DNA of 48,110 nucleotides from Jiangella rhizosphaerae (GTDB lineage Bacteria > Actinomycetota > Actinomycetes > Jiangellales > Jiangellaceae). The notes under the pieces were generated by a model that was not told the DNA's origin, made no database searches, and saw only the letters and a list, made by a program, of their open reading frames with translations. Location of the stretch: NCBI RefSeq assembly GCF_003579925.1, contig NZ_QUAL01000045.1, forward strand, positions 1 to 48,110, given 5' to 3'. Within the stretch, counting starts at the first letter, position 1, and each line of letters opens with the position of its first letter. The translations under genes were made by a program, and so were the position numbers. Positions 1-8,781 of the stretch are shown in pieces.

Positions 1-255
1 GAGGACGCGTTCACGTTCACCGTCTCCGACGGCACCGCGGTGTCCGAGCCGGCCACGGTGACCGTCAGCGTCGTCGAGGAGCCCAGTCCGACGCCGACGC
101 CCACCGAGACGATCACGCCGTCGCCGTCGCCGAGCGAGACCGGTGAACCGCTGCCCGACACCGGCTCCGGTGCGGGCTTGGCGCTGGCGTCGGCGTTGCT
201 GTTGGCGATTGGCTGGCTGGCGTTTCTGCTGCGGGGTCGCCGTACTACGGCCTGA
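1..255 (+). CDS. C-terminal end of LPXTG sortase-anchored surface protein (partial)
   Basis: The 5' end lies outside the window; the frame is open from base 1 to the stop at 253-255. Seen: the end of a beta-rich repeat (EDAFTFTVSDG, like cadherin or VCBS-type Ig repeats), a Pro/Thr/Ser stalk of PTPT and PSPS type, the sortase signal LPDTG, a hydrophobic stretch of about 20 residues and the basic tail RGRRTTA. Known: a sortase cleaves between T and G and links the protein to the peptidoglycan. Inference: a wall-anchored adhesin-like or matrix protein. It is followed within 40 bases by repeat R1. Confidence 0.85.
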   Translation, partial: EDAFTFTVSDGTAVSEPATVTVSVVEEPSPTPTPTETITPSPSPSETGEPLPDTGSGAGLALASALLLAIGWLAFLLRGRRTTA

Positions 256-294
256 CCCCCTCGGCCGCGTTGGCCGGTCGTTGGGGCGTTGGTT

Positions 295-431
295 CCCCGT
301 CCCCCTGCTGCCCGATTGTCTTGGCCGCGTGCGCGCGCCTCAAGCGGACTATGGAGGCGCTTCGCGCCGGCGATGACCGCTTGACCCGCGCGCCCGCGGC
401 AAAGAACGGGCAGCTATCAGGGGGACGGGGG
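295..431 (+). repeat. R1 palindromic repeat, copy a
   Basis: About 137 bases forming one long imperfect hairpin. The outer arms begin CCCCGTCCCCCTG and end CAGGGGGACGGGG (perfect 13-base terminal inverted repeat). Inside, CTGCCCGATTGTCTTGG faces CAAAGAACGGGCAG, and CGCCTCAAGCGG faces CCGCTTGACCCGCG. No protein is encoded. Other copies lie at 682-818 (inverted), 10154-10300, 33821-33875 (one arm only) and 47922-48057. The 256-966 stretch holds this copy, R2a and R1b, and no gene that I can support. Confidence 0.9.
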
Positions 432-475
432 AAGAGCGGCGACGGCTGCCCGGGGCGTTGGCCCCGTTACGGTGT

Positions 476-629
476 GGCGTTGGTGTCGTTGAGCGTCCAC
501 GTGGTGAGATTTCACCGTGGTTGGCGGGCCATCACGAGGATTACCCCAGCGTCAACACGCGTACAGGCATGGTGAAGCTCGCGAAATCCTCGTGATGTAG
601 GCGATCGCCGATGATCATCGCCGTCCACA
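476..629 (+). repeat. R2 palindromic repeat, copy a
   Basis: A second family, unlike R1. It starts GGCGTTGGTGTCG, carries the near-palindrome GTGAGATTTCAC, then a 13-base perfect inverted repeat CATCACGAGGATT (530-542) and AATCCTCGTGATG (585-597), and ends with GATGATCATCG. The reverse complements of 10376-10525 and 33882-34005 match it closely; 16131-16215 is a diverged copy and the last bases of the window begin another. Confidence 0.88.
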
Positions 630-681
630 GGCCGACAAAGCACGCGAAACGGGCACGGCAAGCGCGAGGCGTGCCCAGATC

Positions 682-818
682 CTCCCCGTCCCCCTGATAG
701 CTGCCCGTTCTTGGCCGCGAACCCGCGGGTCAAGTCCGCCCCTCGTCGCGAAGCGACTCCATGGCGGACTTGAGGCGCGGGTTCGCGGCAAGAGAATGGG
801 GCAGCAGGGGGACGGGGA
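682..818 (-). repeat. R1 palindromic repeat, copy b (inverted)
   Basis: R1 in the opposite orientation to copy a, so R1a and R1b flank R2a as an inverted pair. In this copy the inner arms are more complete (CAAGTCCGCC opposite GGCGGACTTG), giving an almost continuous stem around the loop near 745-755. It ends about 150 bases before the ABC exporter operon. Confidence 0.88.
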
Positions 819-966
819 GCCTGGCCGACCTCGCTGGAAACCGATTACAGGTGTGTCGGCGGCAGTTGGTACCGTACAAAGCCGGGCACCCCACGGATTT
901 CGCGCGAGCGGTCGATCACGCCTGCGCTCTGTCCGGGGACGGGCATGAGCGCAGAGAGCGAGTGAC

Positions 967-2772
967 GTGAGGGACGAGCGGCAGGCCACCCTGCGCGAGG
1001 GGCTCCGGATCCTCGTCCGGGCCTTGCGCGACGAACCGGTCATCCTGGGCATCGCGGTCGCCGGCAGTGCGGTGTATGGGTTCGCGACGGTGGCGGCGGC
1101 CGAGGTCATCGGGCGGGTCACCGACCGCGTCGTGGTGCCGGCGTTCCGCGACGGCGAGACCACCACGGGCGCGCTGGCGCTGGCGGCGTTGGCCATCATG
1201 GTGACCGCGCTGGTCAAGGCCGGCGGCATCGTGGTGCGCCGGTACTTCGCCGGGCTCGGCCAGTATCGCCTCAACGCCCGCTACCGGCGCCAGGTGAGCC
1301 GTCAGTACCTCAAGTTGCCGCTGTCCTGGCACCACCGGCACTCCACCGGCAAGCTGCTGTCCAACGCCAACGCCGACGTCGAGGCGTCGTTCTGGCCCAT
1401 CGCGCCGCTGCCGTTCGCGCTCGGCGTCGTCGTCATGCTGGTGTTCGCGCTGGTGTCGATGTTCCTCGCCGACCCCCTGCTGGCGCTCGTCGGTGCGCTG
1501 GTGTTCCCGGCCATCCTGCTGCTGAACTTCGTCTACCAGCGCCGGCTGTCGCCACTGGCCACCCGTGCCCAGGCGTTACGCGCCGAGCTGTCCGGCGTCG
1601 CGCACGAGTCGTTCGACGGCGCCATGGTGGTCAAGGCGCTGGGCCGCGAGGCCGCCGAGACCGCCCGGTTCGCCAAGGTCGCCGGCCAGCTGCGCGACGC
1701 CAACTCCGCCGTCGGGCGCGTCCGCGGCGCGTTCGACCCCATGCTCGAGGCGCTGCCCAACCTCGGCGTGCTCGCCGTGCTCATCATCGGTTCCGCGCGG
1801 GTCGCCGACGGGTCGCTCGCGGCCGGCACGCTGGTCCAGGTCGCCTACCTGCTCACCATCACCGCGTTCCCGATCCGCGCCATCGGTTTCGTGCTCGGCG
1901 AGCTGCCGCGGGCCACCGTCGGCTGGCGGCGGGTCCAGGCGGTGCTCGACGCCACCGGCGCGCTGCCGCACGGCACGAGCAGCCTCGACGGCGACGGCGC
2001 CGCCGCCCACCTGGGCATCCGCGACGTCAGCTACGCCTACGTCGAGGGCACGCCGGTGCTCGACGGCGTCCACCTCGACGTCGAGCCCGGCCGCACGGTC
2101 GCCGTCGTCGGATCCACGGGGTCGGGCAAGTCGACGCTGGCCAGCCTGCTGGTCCGGCTGGTCGACCCGGTCAGCGGCGCGGTGCTGCTCGACGGCACCG
2201 ACCTGCGCCAGCTCGAGCCCGGCGCGGTCGCCGGCGCGGTGTCGCTGGTGTTCCAGCAGCCGTTCATCTTCGAGGACACCGTCCGCGACAACGTCACCCT
2301 CGGCCTCCCGGTGCCCGACGACGACGTCTGGGCGGCGCTGCGGCTGGCCCAGGGCGACCGCTTCGTGCACGACCTCGACGGCGAGCTCGACGCCCGCATC
2401 GGCGAGCGCGGCGCCACGCTCTCCGGCGGGCAGCGGCAGCGGCTGGCGCTGGCCCGCGCACTGGTCCGCAAGCCGCGGCTGCTCGTCCTCGACGACGCCA
2501 CCAGCGCGGTCGACCCCGAGGTCGAGCGGCGCATCCTGGCCGGCCTGCGCGACGCCGCGCTGCGGTCCACCGTCGTCGTGGTCGCCTACCGGCGGGCCAC
2601 CATCGCGCTGGCCGACGAGGTCGTCTACGTCGAGGACGGCCGGGTGTCCGCCCGCGGCACCCACGCCGAGCTGCTGACCACCTCGCCCGGCTACCGCGAC
2701 CTCATCACCGCCTACGAACGCGACGCCGCCGAGCGGGCCATGGCCGGCACCGACGAGGAGAACCGGCCATGA
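967..2772 (+). CDS. ABC exporter half-transporter, degenerate-site subunit
   Basis: 601-residue fused permease-ATPase: six-helix ABC transmembrane domain, then the nucleotide-binding domain. Seen: Walker A GSTGSGKST at 382-390, signature LSGGQ at 485-489, Walker B VLDD with Asp510 where the catalytic Glu belongs, and Tyr541 where the switch His belongs. So the Walker side is catalytically degenerate while the signature is intact. The next gene has the complementary pattern and overlaps by 4 bases (ATGA), so the two very likely form an asymmetric heterodimeric exporter. Substrate unknown (lipid, peptide or drug). GTG start with a weak ribosome site; no better start upstream. Confidence 0.9.
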   Translation: MRDERQATLREGLRILVRALRDEPVILGIAVAGSAVYGFATVAAAEVIGRVTDRVVVPAFRDGETTTGALALAALAIMVTALVKAGGIVVRRYFAGLGQYRLNARYRRQVSRQYLKLPLSWHHRHSTGKLLSNANADVEASFWPIAPLPFALGVVVMLVFALVSMFLADPLLALVGALVFPAILLLNFVYQRRLSPLATRAQALRAELSGVAHESFDGAMVVKALGREAAETARFAKVAGQLRDANSAVGRVRGAFDPMLEALPNLGVLAVLIIGSARVADGSLAAGTLVQVAYLLTITAFPIRAIGFVLGELPRATVGWRRVQAVLDATGALPHGTSSLDGDGAAAHLGIRDVSYAYVEGTPVLDGVHLDVEPGRTVAVVGSTGSGKSTLASLLVRLVDPVSGAVLLDGTDLRQLEPGAVAGAVSLVFQQPFIFEDTVRDNVTLGLPVPDDDVWAALRLAQGDRFVHDLDGELDARIGERGATLSGGQRQRLALARALVRKPRLLVLDDATSAVDPEVERRILAGLRDAALRSTVVVVAYRRATIALADEVVYVEDGRVSARGTHAELLTTSPGYRDLITAYERDAAERAMAGTDEENRP

Positions 2773-4565
2773 GCGCTGTAGCCGGCCAGAGTTCCCGCCT
2801 GGGCGAGGTCCGCTCCGGCTCCGCCTGGGCGACGTTCCGGCGCGGGCTGGCGCTGTCGCCCGAGATCACCCAGGGCCTGACGGTGACGCTGCTGCTCGCG
2901 CTGGTCGCCACCGCCGGGCGGGTCGTGGTGCCCATCGCCGTCCAGCAGACCATCGACGACGGCCTCAACGCGCCCGGCGGCGCCGACCTCGGCTACGTCC
3001 GCTGGATGGTGGGGCTGGCCGGCGCCGGCATCGTGGTCACCGTCGTCGCGGCGTACTTCATGAACCGGCGCATCTTCCGGGCCAGCGAGGCCGGCCTCGC
3101 CACGCTGCGGACCAAGGCGTTCCGGCACGTGCACGACCTGTCGGTGCTGACCCAGGACACCGAGCGGCGCGGCTCGCTGGTCTCCCGCGTCACCAGCGAC
3201 GTCGACACCATCTCCCAGTTCGTCCAGTGGGGCGGGCTGATCATGCTGGTCAGCATCGGCCAGCTGATCATCGCGACGGTCGTCATGGCGGTGTACTCCT
3301 GGCAGCTGACGCTGCTGGTCTGGGTCTGCTTCCTGCCGCTGTTCCTGGCGCTGCGGACGTTCCAGCGCATGCTGTCGGCGGCGTACATGGTGGTGCGCGA
3401 GCGGGTCGGCGGCATGCTCGGCGCCATCTCCGAGTCCGTCGTCGGCGCCCAGGCCGTCCGGGCGTACGCCATCGAGGCCCGCACGCAGCAGCGCATCGAC
3501 GACGCCGTCGAATCGCACCGCGTCGCCGCCAGCCGGGCGCAGCGGCTCGCGGCGACGGCGTTCTCCACCGGCGAGGTGGTCGCCGGCCTGGCCAACGCCG
3601 CCATCGTCGTGGCCGGCGTGCTGCTGGGCGTGGCCGGCGACATCACGCTCGGCCGCATGCTGGCGTTCCTCTTCCTCGTCACGCTGTTCGTGGCCCCGGT
3701 GCAGGTCGGCACCGAGGTGCTGAGCGAGGCGCAGAACGCCATCGCCGGGTGGCGGCGCGTCCTCGGCATCCTCGACACCCCGGCCGACGTCGCCGATCCG
3801 GGTGAGGACGGCGTCCGCCTGCCCCGCGGCCCCATCGACGTCCGCTTCGAGCGCGTGTCCTACGCCTACCCGAACGGGCCGACGGTGCTGAAGGAGGTCG
3901 ACGTCGCGATTCCCCGGCACACCCGGGTCGCGGTGGTCGGCGAAACCGGCTCGGGCAAGACGACGTTCGCCAAGCTGCTCACCCGGCTGATGGATCCCGT
4001 GCACGGGCGGGTCCTGGTCGACGGCACCGACCTGCGCGAGGTGCGGTTCGCGTCGCTGCGCGAGCGGGTGGTCATGGTGCCGCAGGAGGGGTTCCTGTTC
4101 GACGACACCCTGGCGGCCAACCTGCGCTACGGCAAGCCCGAGGCCACCGACGAGGAGCTGCTGCTGGCGGTCACCGAGCTGGGGCTGGGCGAGTGGCTGG
4201 ACTCCCTGCCGTACGGGCTGGAGACGCCGGTCGGGCAGCGGGGCGAGTCGTTGTCGGCGGGCGAGCGGCAGCTGGTGGCGCTGGCCCGGGCCTACCTCGC
4301 CGACCCCGACCTGCTGGTCCTCGACGAGGCCACGAGTGCCGTCGACCCCGCGACTGAGGTGCGGCTGGCGCGGGCGCTCGAGGGCATCTCCCGCGGCCGG
4401 ACGTCGGTGACCATCGCCCATCGGCTGTCCACCGCCGAGGCCGCCGACGAGGTGTTCGTGTTCGATCGCGGCCGGCTCGTCGAGGCCGGGCCGCACGCGG
4501 AGCTGGTCGAGAAGGGCGGCGTCTACGCCGCCCTGCACGCGGCCTGGATCAGCCAGTCACGCTGA
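2769..4565 (+). CDS. ABC exporter half-transporter, consensus-site subunit
   Basis: 598 residues, ABC transmembrane domain then ATPase. Seen: Walker A GETGSGKTT from residue 391, Walker B VLDEATS with catalytic Glu520, switch His551 in AHRLST, but a degenerate signature LSAGE at 495-499. Paired with the upstream subunit, its intact Walker site faces the partner's LSGGQ, and its LSAGE faces the partner's dead Walker site; this is the arrangement known from heterodimeric exporters such as TM287/288 and BmrCD. Translationally coupled to the upstream gene through ATGA. Confidence 0.92.
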   Translation: MSAVAGQSSRLGEVRSGSAWATFRRGLALSPEITQGLTVTLLLALVATAGRVVVPIAVQQTIDDGLNAPGGADLGYVRWMVGLAGAGIVVTVVAAYFMNRRIFRASEAGLATLRTKAFRHVHDLSVLTQDTERRGSLVSRVTSDVDTISQFVQWGGLIMLVSIGQLIIATVVMAVYSWQLTLLVWVCFLPLFLALRTFQRMLSAAYMVVRERVGGMLGAISESVVGAQAVRAYAIEARTQQRIDDAVESHRVAASRAQRLAATAFSTGEVVAGLANAAIVVAGVLLGVAGDITLGRMLAFLFLVTLFVAPVQVGTEVLSEAQNAIAGWRRVLGILDTPADVADPGEDGVRLPRGPIDVRFERVSYAYPNGPTVLKEVDVAIPRHTRVAVVGETGSGKTTFAKLLTRLMDPVHGRVLVDGTDLREVRFASLRERVVMVPQEGFLFDDTLAANLRYGKPEATDEELLLAVTELGLGEWLDSLPYGLETPVGQRGESLSAGERQLVALARAYLADPDLLVLDEATSAVDPATEVRLARALEGISRGRTSVTIAHRLSTAEAADEVFVFDRGRLVEAGPHAELVEKGGVYAALHAAWISQSR

Positions 4566-4584
4566 TCCAGGCCACGGCCGGACC

Positions 4585-5163
4585 TCAGCGGTTGGCGCCC
4601 TCGAGGGTGCCGCTCACCGGGCCGGAGGGGTCGAGCACGGTGCAGACGAGCTCGCGGTCGCCCTGCGCCCAGGACTCCTCGGTCGGCTCCAGCCACTGGA
4701 TCTGCAGGACCGACTCCTCGTACGGCATACCGACGAACGTCTCGAACTCGCCGACGCAGTCGGTCGTGACCTGCTCCTCGAACGCCTCGGAGCCGGGGAA
4801 GTCGCCGTCGGGCACCTCGAAGACCGCGAACACCTCCTGGTCGTGCTCCTCCTCGCACGGGATGACGGTCAGCTCGCTGACCTGCTCCTCGGCGTTGAAG
4901 TTGCTGATGCAGTCGCCCAGGCCGACGTCGAAGACGTCCTGGGTCTCGCCCTCGGGCGCCTCGGACTCCTCCTCGGCCGGGGTCTCCTCCTCGGCGGGGG
5001 TCTCCTCGGCCGGGGTCTCCTCCGAGGCGGTCTCCTCGGTGGTGGCGGTCGAGTCGCCGCCGGCGTTGTCGTCAGACGAGTCGTCGCCACACGCGCTCAG
5101 GCTGAGCGCCGCGACGGCGGCCAGCGCCGTGACAGCAGTACGAATCGTGATCCGCACGATCAT
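4585..5163 (-). CDS. Septum-formation-type lipoprotein, paralogue 1
   Basis: 192 residues: signal peptide with lipobox LSAC, an acidic linker with repeated TPAEE units, then a C-terminal domain with four Cys (GDC, IPC, TDC, LVC) of the actinobacterial septum formation family (PF13845-like). Known members are membrane-linked and loosely tied to cell division; the molecular role is unclear. Start: ATG at 5163 just behind AAGGAGA; GTG at 5157 would give better spacing and cannot be excluded. About half of the C-terminal domain is identical to the neighbour at 5258-5746, so the pair looks like a tandem duplication. The acidic linker is present only in this copy. Confidence 0.8.
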   Translation of the reverse strand: MIVRITIRTAVTALAAVAALSLSACGDDSSDDNAGGDSTATTEETASEETPAEETPAEEETPAEEESEAPEGETQDVFDVGLGDCISNFNAEEQVSELTVIPCEEEHDQEVFAVFEVPDGDFPGSEAFEEQVTTDCVGEFETFVGMPYEESVLQIQWLEPTEESWAQGDRELVCTVLDPSGPVSGTLEGANR

Positions 5164-5257
5164 TGTCTCCTTGTGGTTGAACACGCCGATGACACGGCGT
5201 CTTGCGGCCGCCGCCCGCTCGGACGGACGACGGAGTCCATGGGGGTGGTCACCGGTC

Positions 5258-5746
5258 TCAGCGGTTCGCGCCCTGCAGCGAACCCGTCACGGGGCCGGCT
5301 GGGTCGTTGACGAGGCAGACCAGCTCGCGGTCGCCCTGCTCCCACGACTCGGCGGTGGGCTGCAGCCAGGTGAAGTCGAGCGCGGACTCGGCGTAGGGGA
5401 GCCCGACGTAGGCCTCGAACTCGGCGGTGCAGACCTCCTCGGCCTGCGCGCGGAGGTCGTCGTCGCTGGGCAGCTCGCCGTCGGGGATCTGCGCGGTGGC
5501 GTAGATCTCCTGGGCGTGCTCTTGGTCGCACGGGACGACGGACACGTCGGTGACCTGCTCGGAGTCGCCGAAGTCGCCGAGGCAGTCGCCGACCCGCACC
5601 TGGAACACGTCGGCGGCGGCGGACTCGGTGACGTTGCCCGAGGCGTCGCGCCGGGGCTCGTCGCCGTCGTCCGAGCAGGCGGCCGGCAGCAGGACCGCGG
5701 CCACAGCGGCCGACGCCGCCGCGGCGACGCGGAACGTGCGTGCCAC
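5258..5746 (-). CDS. Septum-formation-type lipoprotein, paralogue 2
   Basis: 162 residues starting at GTG 5746, seven bases behind AAGGAG. Signal peptide with lipobox LPAAC, short linker, then the same four-Cys domain as paralogue 1 (GDC, VPC, EVC, LVC; shared ends such as QGDRELVC and GANR). It lacks the TPAEE linker. The same orientation and a gap of about 95 bases suggest possible co-transcription with the downstream paralogue. Confidence 0.8.
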   Translation of the reverse strand: MARTFRVAAAASAAVAAVLLPAACSDDGDEPRRDASGNVTESAAADVFQVRVGDCLGDFGDSEQVTDVSVVPCDQEHAQEIYATAQIPDGELPSDDDLRAQAEEVCTAEFEAYVGLPYAESALDFTWLQPTAESWEQGDRELVCLVNDPAGPVTGSLQGANR

Positions 5747-5886
5747 GAGAATGCTCCTTCGTCACGAGTCGGTGCCGAGTCGTACCCAACCACGGCACCT
5801 TAGTTGGTCATCGCGTCGTCCACGATGCGATACCGGAGATCCGGCCGCGTGTCGTCCGCCGCGAGCGCGTCGGCGACAATGGGGGG

Positions 5887-6246
5887 ATGCCCGGTCTCGA
5901 CCCCACCGTAGCCGCCCGGCTCAAGCTCACCCCCGACGGCCTGCTGCCCGCGGTCGTCCAGCAGCACGACACCGGTGAGGTGCTCATGCTCGCGTGGATG
6001 AACGCCGAGGCGCTGCACCGCACGCTCACCACCGGCCGGGCCACCTACTGGAGCCGCAGCCGCGGCGACTACTGGGTGAAGGGCGAGACGTCGGGCAACC
6101 GGCAGTGGGTGCGCGAGGTGCGCCTCGACTGCGACGGCGACACCCTGCTGCTCAAGGTCGACCAGGAGGGCCCGGCCTGCCACACCGGCACCCGCACCTG
6201 CTTCGACGACGGCCTGCTCGACTCCGTCGCCGGGACGGCCGCATGA
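5887..6246 (+). CDS. hisI: Phosphoribosyl-AMP cyclohydrolase
   Basis: 119 residues, normal for monofunctional HisI. It opens the purine ring of phosphoribosyl-AMP in histidine synthesis. Seen: substrate region WMNAEAL, the [10 protein letters not shown] and WVKGETSGN motifs, metal-binding DCDGDT and the Cys pair in CHTGTRTC. Start chosen at ATG 5887: the frame is open further upstream, but homology begins here and GACAAT lies 6 bases ahead with no Shine-Dalgarno, suggesting a leaderless mRNA. No other his gene is nearby. The stop overlaps the trpE start (ATGA), linking His and Trp synthesis on one transcript. Confidence 0.94.
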   Translation: MPGLDPTVAARLKLTPDGLLPAVVQQHDTGEVLMLAWMNAEALHRTLTTGRATYWSRSRGDYWVKGETSGNRQWVREVRLDCDGDTLLLKVDQEGPACHTGTRTCFDDGLLDSVAGTAA

Positions 6247-7772
6247 GCGCCATCGAGCCCGCACCGGACCTCGAGACGTTCCGGGTGCTGGCCAAGGAGC
6301 ACCGCGTCATCCCGGTCGTCCGGCGGCTGCTGGCCGACGGCGAGACGCCCGTCGGGGTCTACCGCAAGCTGGCCGCCGACCGGCCCGGCACGTTCCTCCT
6401 GGAGTCCGCCGAGCACGGCGGCGTGTGGTCGCGCTACTCCTTCGTCGGCGCGCGGTCGGCCGCGGTGCTCAGCGAGCGCGACGGCGAGGCCGTCTGGCAC
6501 GGCACGCCGCCCGTCGGGCTGCCGTCCGGCGGCGACCCGTGGGAGGCGCTGCGCGGCACGCTGCGGGCGCTGAAGAGCCGGCGGCTGCCCGGGCTGCCGC
6601 CGCTCACCGGCGGGCTGGTCGGCTTCGTCTCCTACGACGCCGTGCGGCGGCTCGAGCGGCTGCCCGAGACGACCACCGACGACCTCCACCTGCCCGACCT
6701 CGCCTTCCTGCTGGCCACCGACGTCGCCGTCCTCGACCACGACGACGGCACGATCCTCCTGGTCGCCAACGCCGTCAACTGGGACGACAGCGACGAGCGC
6801 GTCGACCAGGCGTGGGCCGACGCCGTCGAGCGGCTGGACCGCATGACCGCCGAGCTGGCGCGGCCGACGCCGTCGTCGGTGGCGTCCTACGACCCCGCCA
6901 CGCCGCCGCGGCACGACAGCCGCACCGAGAAGGCCGACTTCCTCGCCGCGGTCGAGCGGGCCAAGGAGGAGATCCGGGCCGGCGAGGCGTTCCAGATCGT
7001 GCTCTCGCAGCGCTTCCAGACCCCCACCACGGCCGACCCGCTGGACGTCTACCGGGTGCTGCGCCGCGACAACCCGAGTCCCTACATGTACCTCGTCCGG
7101 CTGCCCGGACCGAGCGGCGACGGCGACGGCGCCTACTCCGTCGTCGGGTCCAGCCCCGAGGCGCTGGTCAAGGTCAACGGCGACCGCGTCATGACCCACC
7201 CGATCGCCGGCACCCGGTGGCGCGGCGAGACGCCCGAGGCCGACGCCGCGCTGGCCGACGAGCTGCTCGCCGACCCCAAGGAGCGCGCCGAGCACCTCAT
7301 GCTGGTCGACCTGTCCCGCAACGACCTCGGGCGGGTCTGCGCGCCGGGCACCGTCGAGGTGGTCGACTTCATGACGGTGCGCCGCTACAGCCACGTCATG
7401 CACATCGAGTCGACGGTGATCGGGCGGCTGCGCGACGACCAGGAGGCGCTCGACGTCCTGGCCGCCTGCTTCCCGGCCGGCACGCTGTCCGGCGCGCCGA
7501 AGGTGCGGGCCATGGAGATCATCGACGACCTCGAGCCGGTCCGCCGCGGCGTCTACGGCGGCGTCGTCGGCTACCTCGACTTCGCCGGCGACCTCGACGT
7601 CGCCATCGCCATCCGCACCGCGCTGATCCGCGACGGCGTCGGCTACGTCCAGGCCGGCGCCGGCATCGTCGCCGACTCCGACCCCGAGGCCGAGTGGACC
7701 GAGTCGCGGAACAAGGCCGCGGCGGCGCTGCGGGCCATCGCCGTCGCCGAGACGATGCGGCCGGTGGAATGA
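6243..7772 (+). CDS. trpE: Anthranilate synthase component I
   Basis: 509 residues. With the glutaminase subunit TrpG it converts chorismate to anthranilate. Seen: N-terminal LLES element linked in the family to tryptophan feedback inhibition, then the chorismate-binding domain with [39 protein letters not shown] and the C-terminal [12 protein letters not shown]. No trpG is in this window, so component II must be encoded elsewhere. It overlaps hisI and the next gene by 4 bases each, so translation is coupled. Confidence 0.96.
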   Translation: MSAIEPAPDLETFRVLAKEHRVIPVVRRLLADGETPVGVYRKLAADRPGTFLLESAEHGGVWSRYSFVGARSAAVLSERDGEAVWHGTPPVGLPSGGDPWEALRGTLRALKSRRLPGLPPLTGGLVGFVSYDAVRRLERLPETTTDDLHLPDLAFLLATDVAVLDHDDGTILLVANAVNWDDSDERVDQAWADAVERLDRMTAELARPTPSSVASYDPATPPRHDSRTEKADFLAAVERAKEEIRAGEAFQIVLSQRFQTPTTADPLDVYRVLRRDNPSPYMYLVRLPGPSGDGDGAYSVVGSSPEALVKVNGDRVMTHPIAGTRWRGETPEADAALADELLADPKERAEHLMLVDLSRNDLGRVCAPGTVEVVDFMTVRRYSHVMHIESTVIGRLRDDQEALDVLAACFPAGTLSGAPKVRAMEIIDDLEPVRRGVYGGVVGYLDFAGDLDVAIAIRTALIRDGVGYVQAGAGIVADSDPEAEWTESRNKAAAALRAIAVAETMRPVE

Positions 7773-8359
7773 CCCCGCGGTCCCGCCGCGAGTACGTCGG
7801 CGCGCTGCTCCTGCTGGCCGCCGGCGGCGTGCTCGGGCTGGTGGCGGCGTCGCGGCCGTGGGGGAGCGGCGAGCAGTCGTCGTCACTCTCCGTGACCCCG
7901 ACGACGGTGTCCGGGTCCGACCTGCTGCCGCTCGCCCCGGCTGTCGCGCTGGTGGCGCTGGCGGCCGTCGTCGCGGTCCCGGCGGTCCGGCGGCTCGGCC
8001 GGCGCATCGTCGGTGGCGTTCTCGCCTTGCTGGGCCTCGTGCAGGCCCTGATGGCCGCGCTGGCACTGGCCGACCTCGCGGGGCGGGTGTCGGACTGGCT
8101 GACCACCGGCCCCGAGGCCGCCGGCCCCGTCGAGGCGATCTCCACCTCGCCCGCGTGGCCGGTCGCCGTCGTCGTGGCCGGCCTGCTGGTGGCGATGGCC
8201 GGCGTGCTGATCGCCGTACGCGGCCCGTCCTGGCCGGCCATGGGCACCCGCTACGAGCGGTCCGGCGGCCGCGCCCCGCGCCGCCCCGCCGGCAAGCCGG
8301 CCGACGGCAACCGCGCCACCTGGGACGCCCTCGACCGCGGCGACGACCCGACGACCTGA
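7769..8359 (+). CDS. Trp biosynthesis-associated membrane protein
   Basis: 196 residues with four predicted membrane helices (about 10-26, 52-70, 75-98, 128-150) and a basic, Pro-rich cytoplasmic tail. Small membrane proteins of this type follow trpE in many actinobacteria (TIGR02234-like). The function is not known; a role in the membrane near Trp synthesis is inferred from context only. The start overlaps the trpE stop by 4 bases. Confidence 0.8.
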   Translation: MTPRSRREYVGALLLLAAGGVLGLVAASRPWGSGEQSSSLSVTPTTVSGSDLLPLAPAVALVALAAVVAVPAVRRLGRRIVGGVLALLGLVQALMAALALADLAGRVSDWLTTGPEAAGPVEAISTSPAWPVAVVVAGLLVAMAGVLIAVRGPSWPAMGTRYERSGGRAPRRPAGKPADGNRATWDALDRGDDPTT

Positions 8360-8514
8360 CCCCGGCCCGGTCGCCGGGCGCCCGCCTGCCCGCCGACCCT
8401 CCGCCGCCCCCGGACGAGTGGGCGGGGCGAGAACGGAGGTCGGGCGACGGGGTGCGGCGGTCATCGGGCACAATGAGCGTAAGGACGCCACGACGACAGG
8501 AGACGTGACACACG

Positions 8515-8778
8515 ATGGCGCACAACGAGCACGGCCACACCCCGGCCGCCTGGACCACGGTCATCCTGATCCTGGCCGGCTTCGTGGTCGGCGCCATCGC
8601 GGTCATCCTGCTCAACTGGCCACTGTTCTGGATCGGCGGCGTCGGCCTGGTCGTGGTCGGCGGCATCGTCGGCAAGATCATGCAGATGATGGGCCTCGGG
8701 CAGCGCGACACCCAGCGCGACGCGCAGGCCGGTCCCCGTCAGCCCGCCTCCGCGACGGGCGAGGACAGCATCGGGTAG
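8515..8778 (+). CDS. HGxxPAAW family small membrane protein
   Basis: 87 residues. The N terminus reads HNEHGHTPAAW, the hallmark of this actinobacterial family, followed by two closely spaced membrane helices (about 14-34 and 38-58) and a polar tail. Good ribosome site AGGAGACG upstream. It regularly lies between trpE and trpC in actinomycetes; the function is unknown. CACAAT near 8470 may be a -10 element for it. Confidence 0.85.
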   Translation: MAHNEHGHTPAAWTTVILILAGFVVGAIAVILLNWPLFWIGGVGLVVVGGIVGKIMQMMGLGQRDTQRDAQAGPRQPASATGEDSIG

Positions 8779-8781
8779 GCC

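Noticed and set aside
256-966. Transposase, integrase or CRISPR array in the repeat-rich gap
   Set aside because: No transposase motif in any frame, repeat copies are not regularly spaced and have no uniform spacers.
2712-4538. A 608-codon open frame antisense to the second ABC subunit
   Set aside because: The sense frame has all ABC motifs; the antisense protein is low-complexity and Arg/Gly/His-rich.
7858-8508. Arg-rich open frames over the trp-associated membrane protein gene
   Set aside because: Out of phase with the coupled ATGA start and the membrane helices; no ribosome site.
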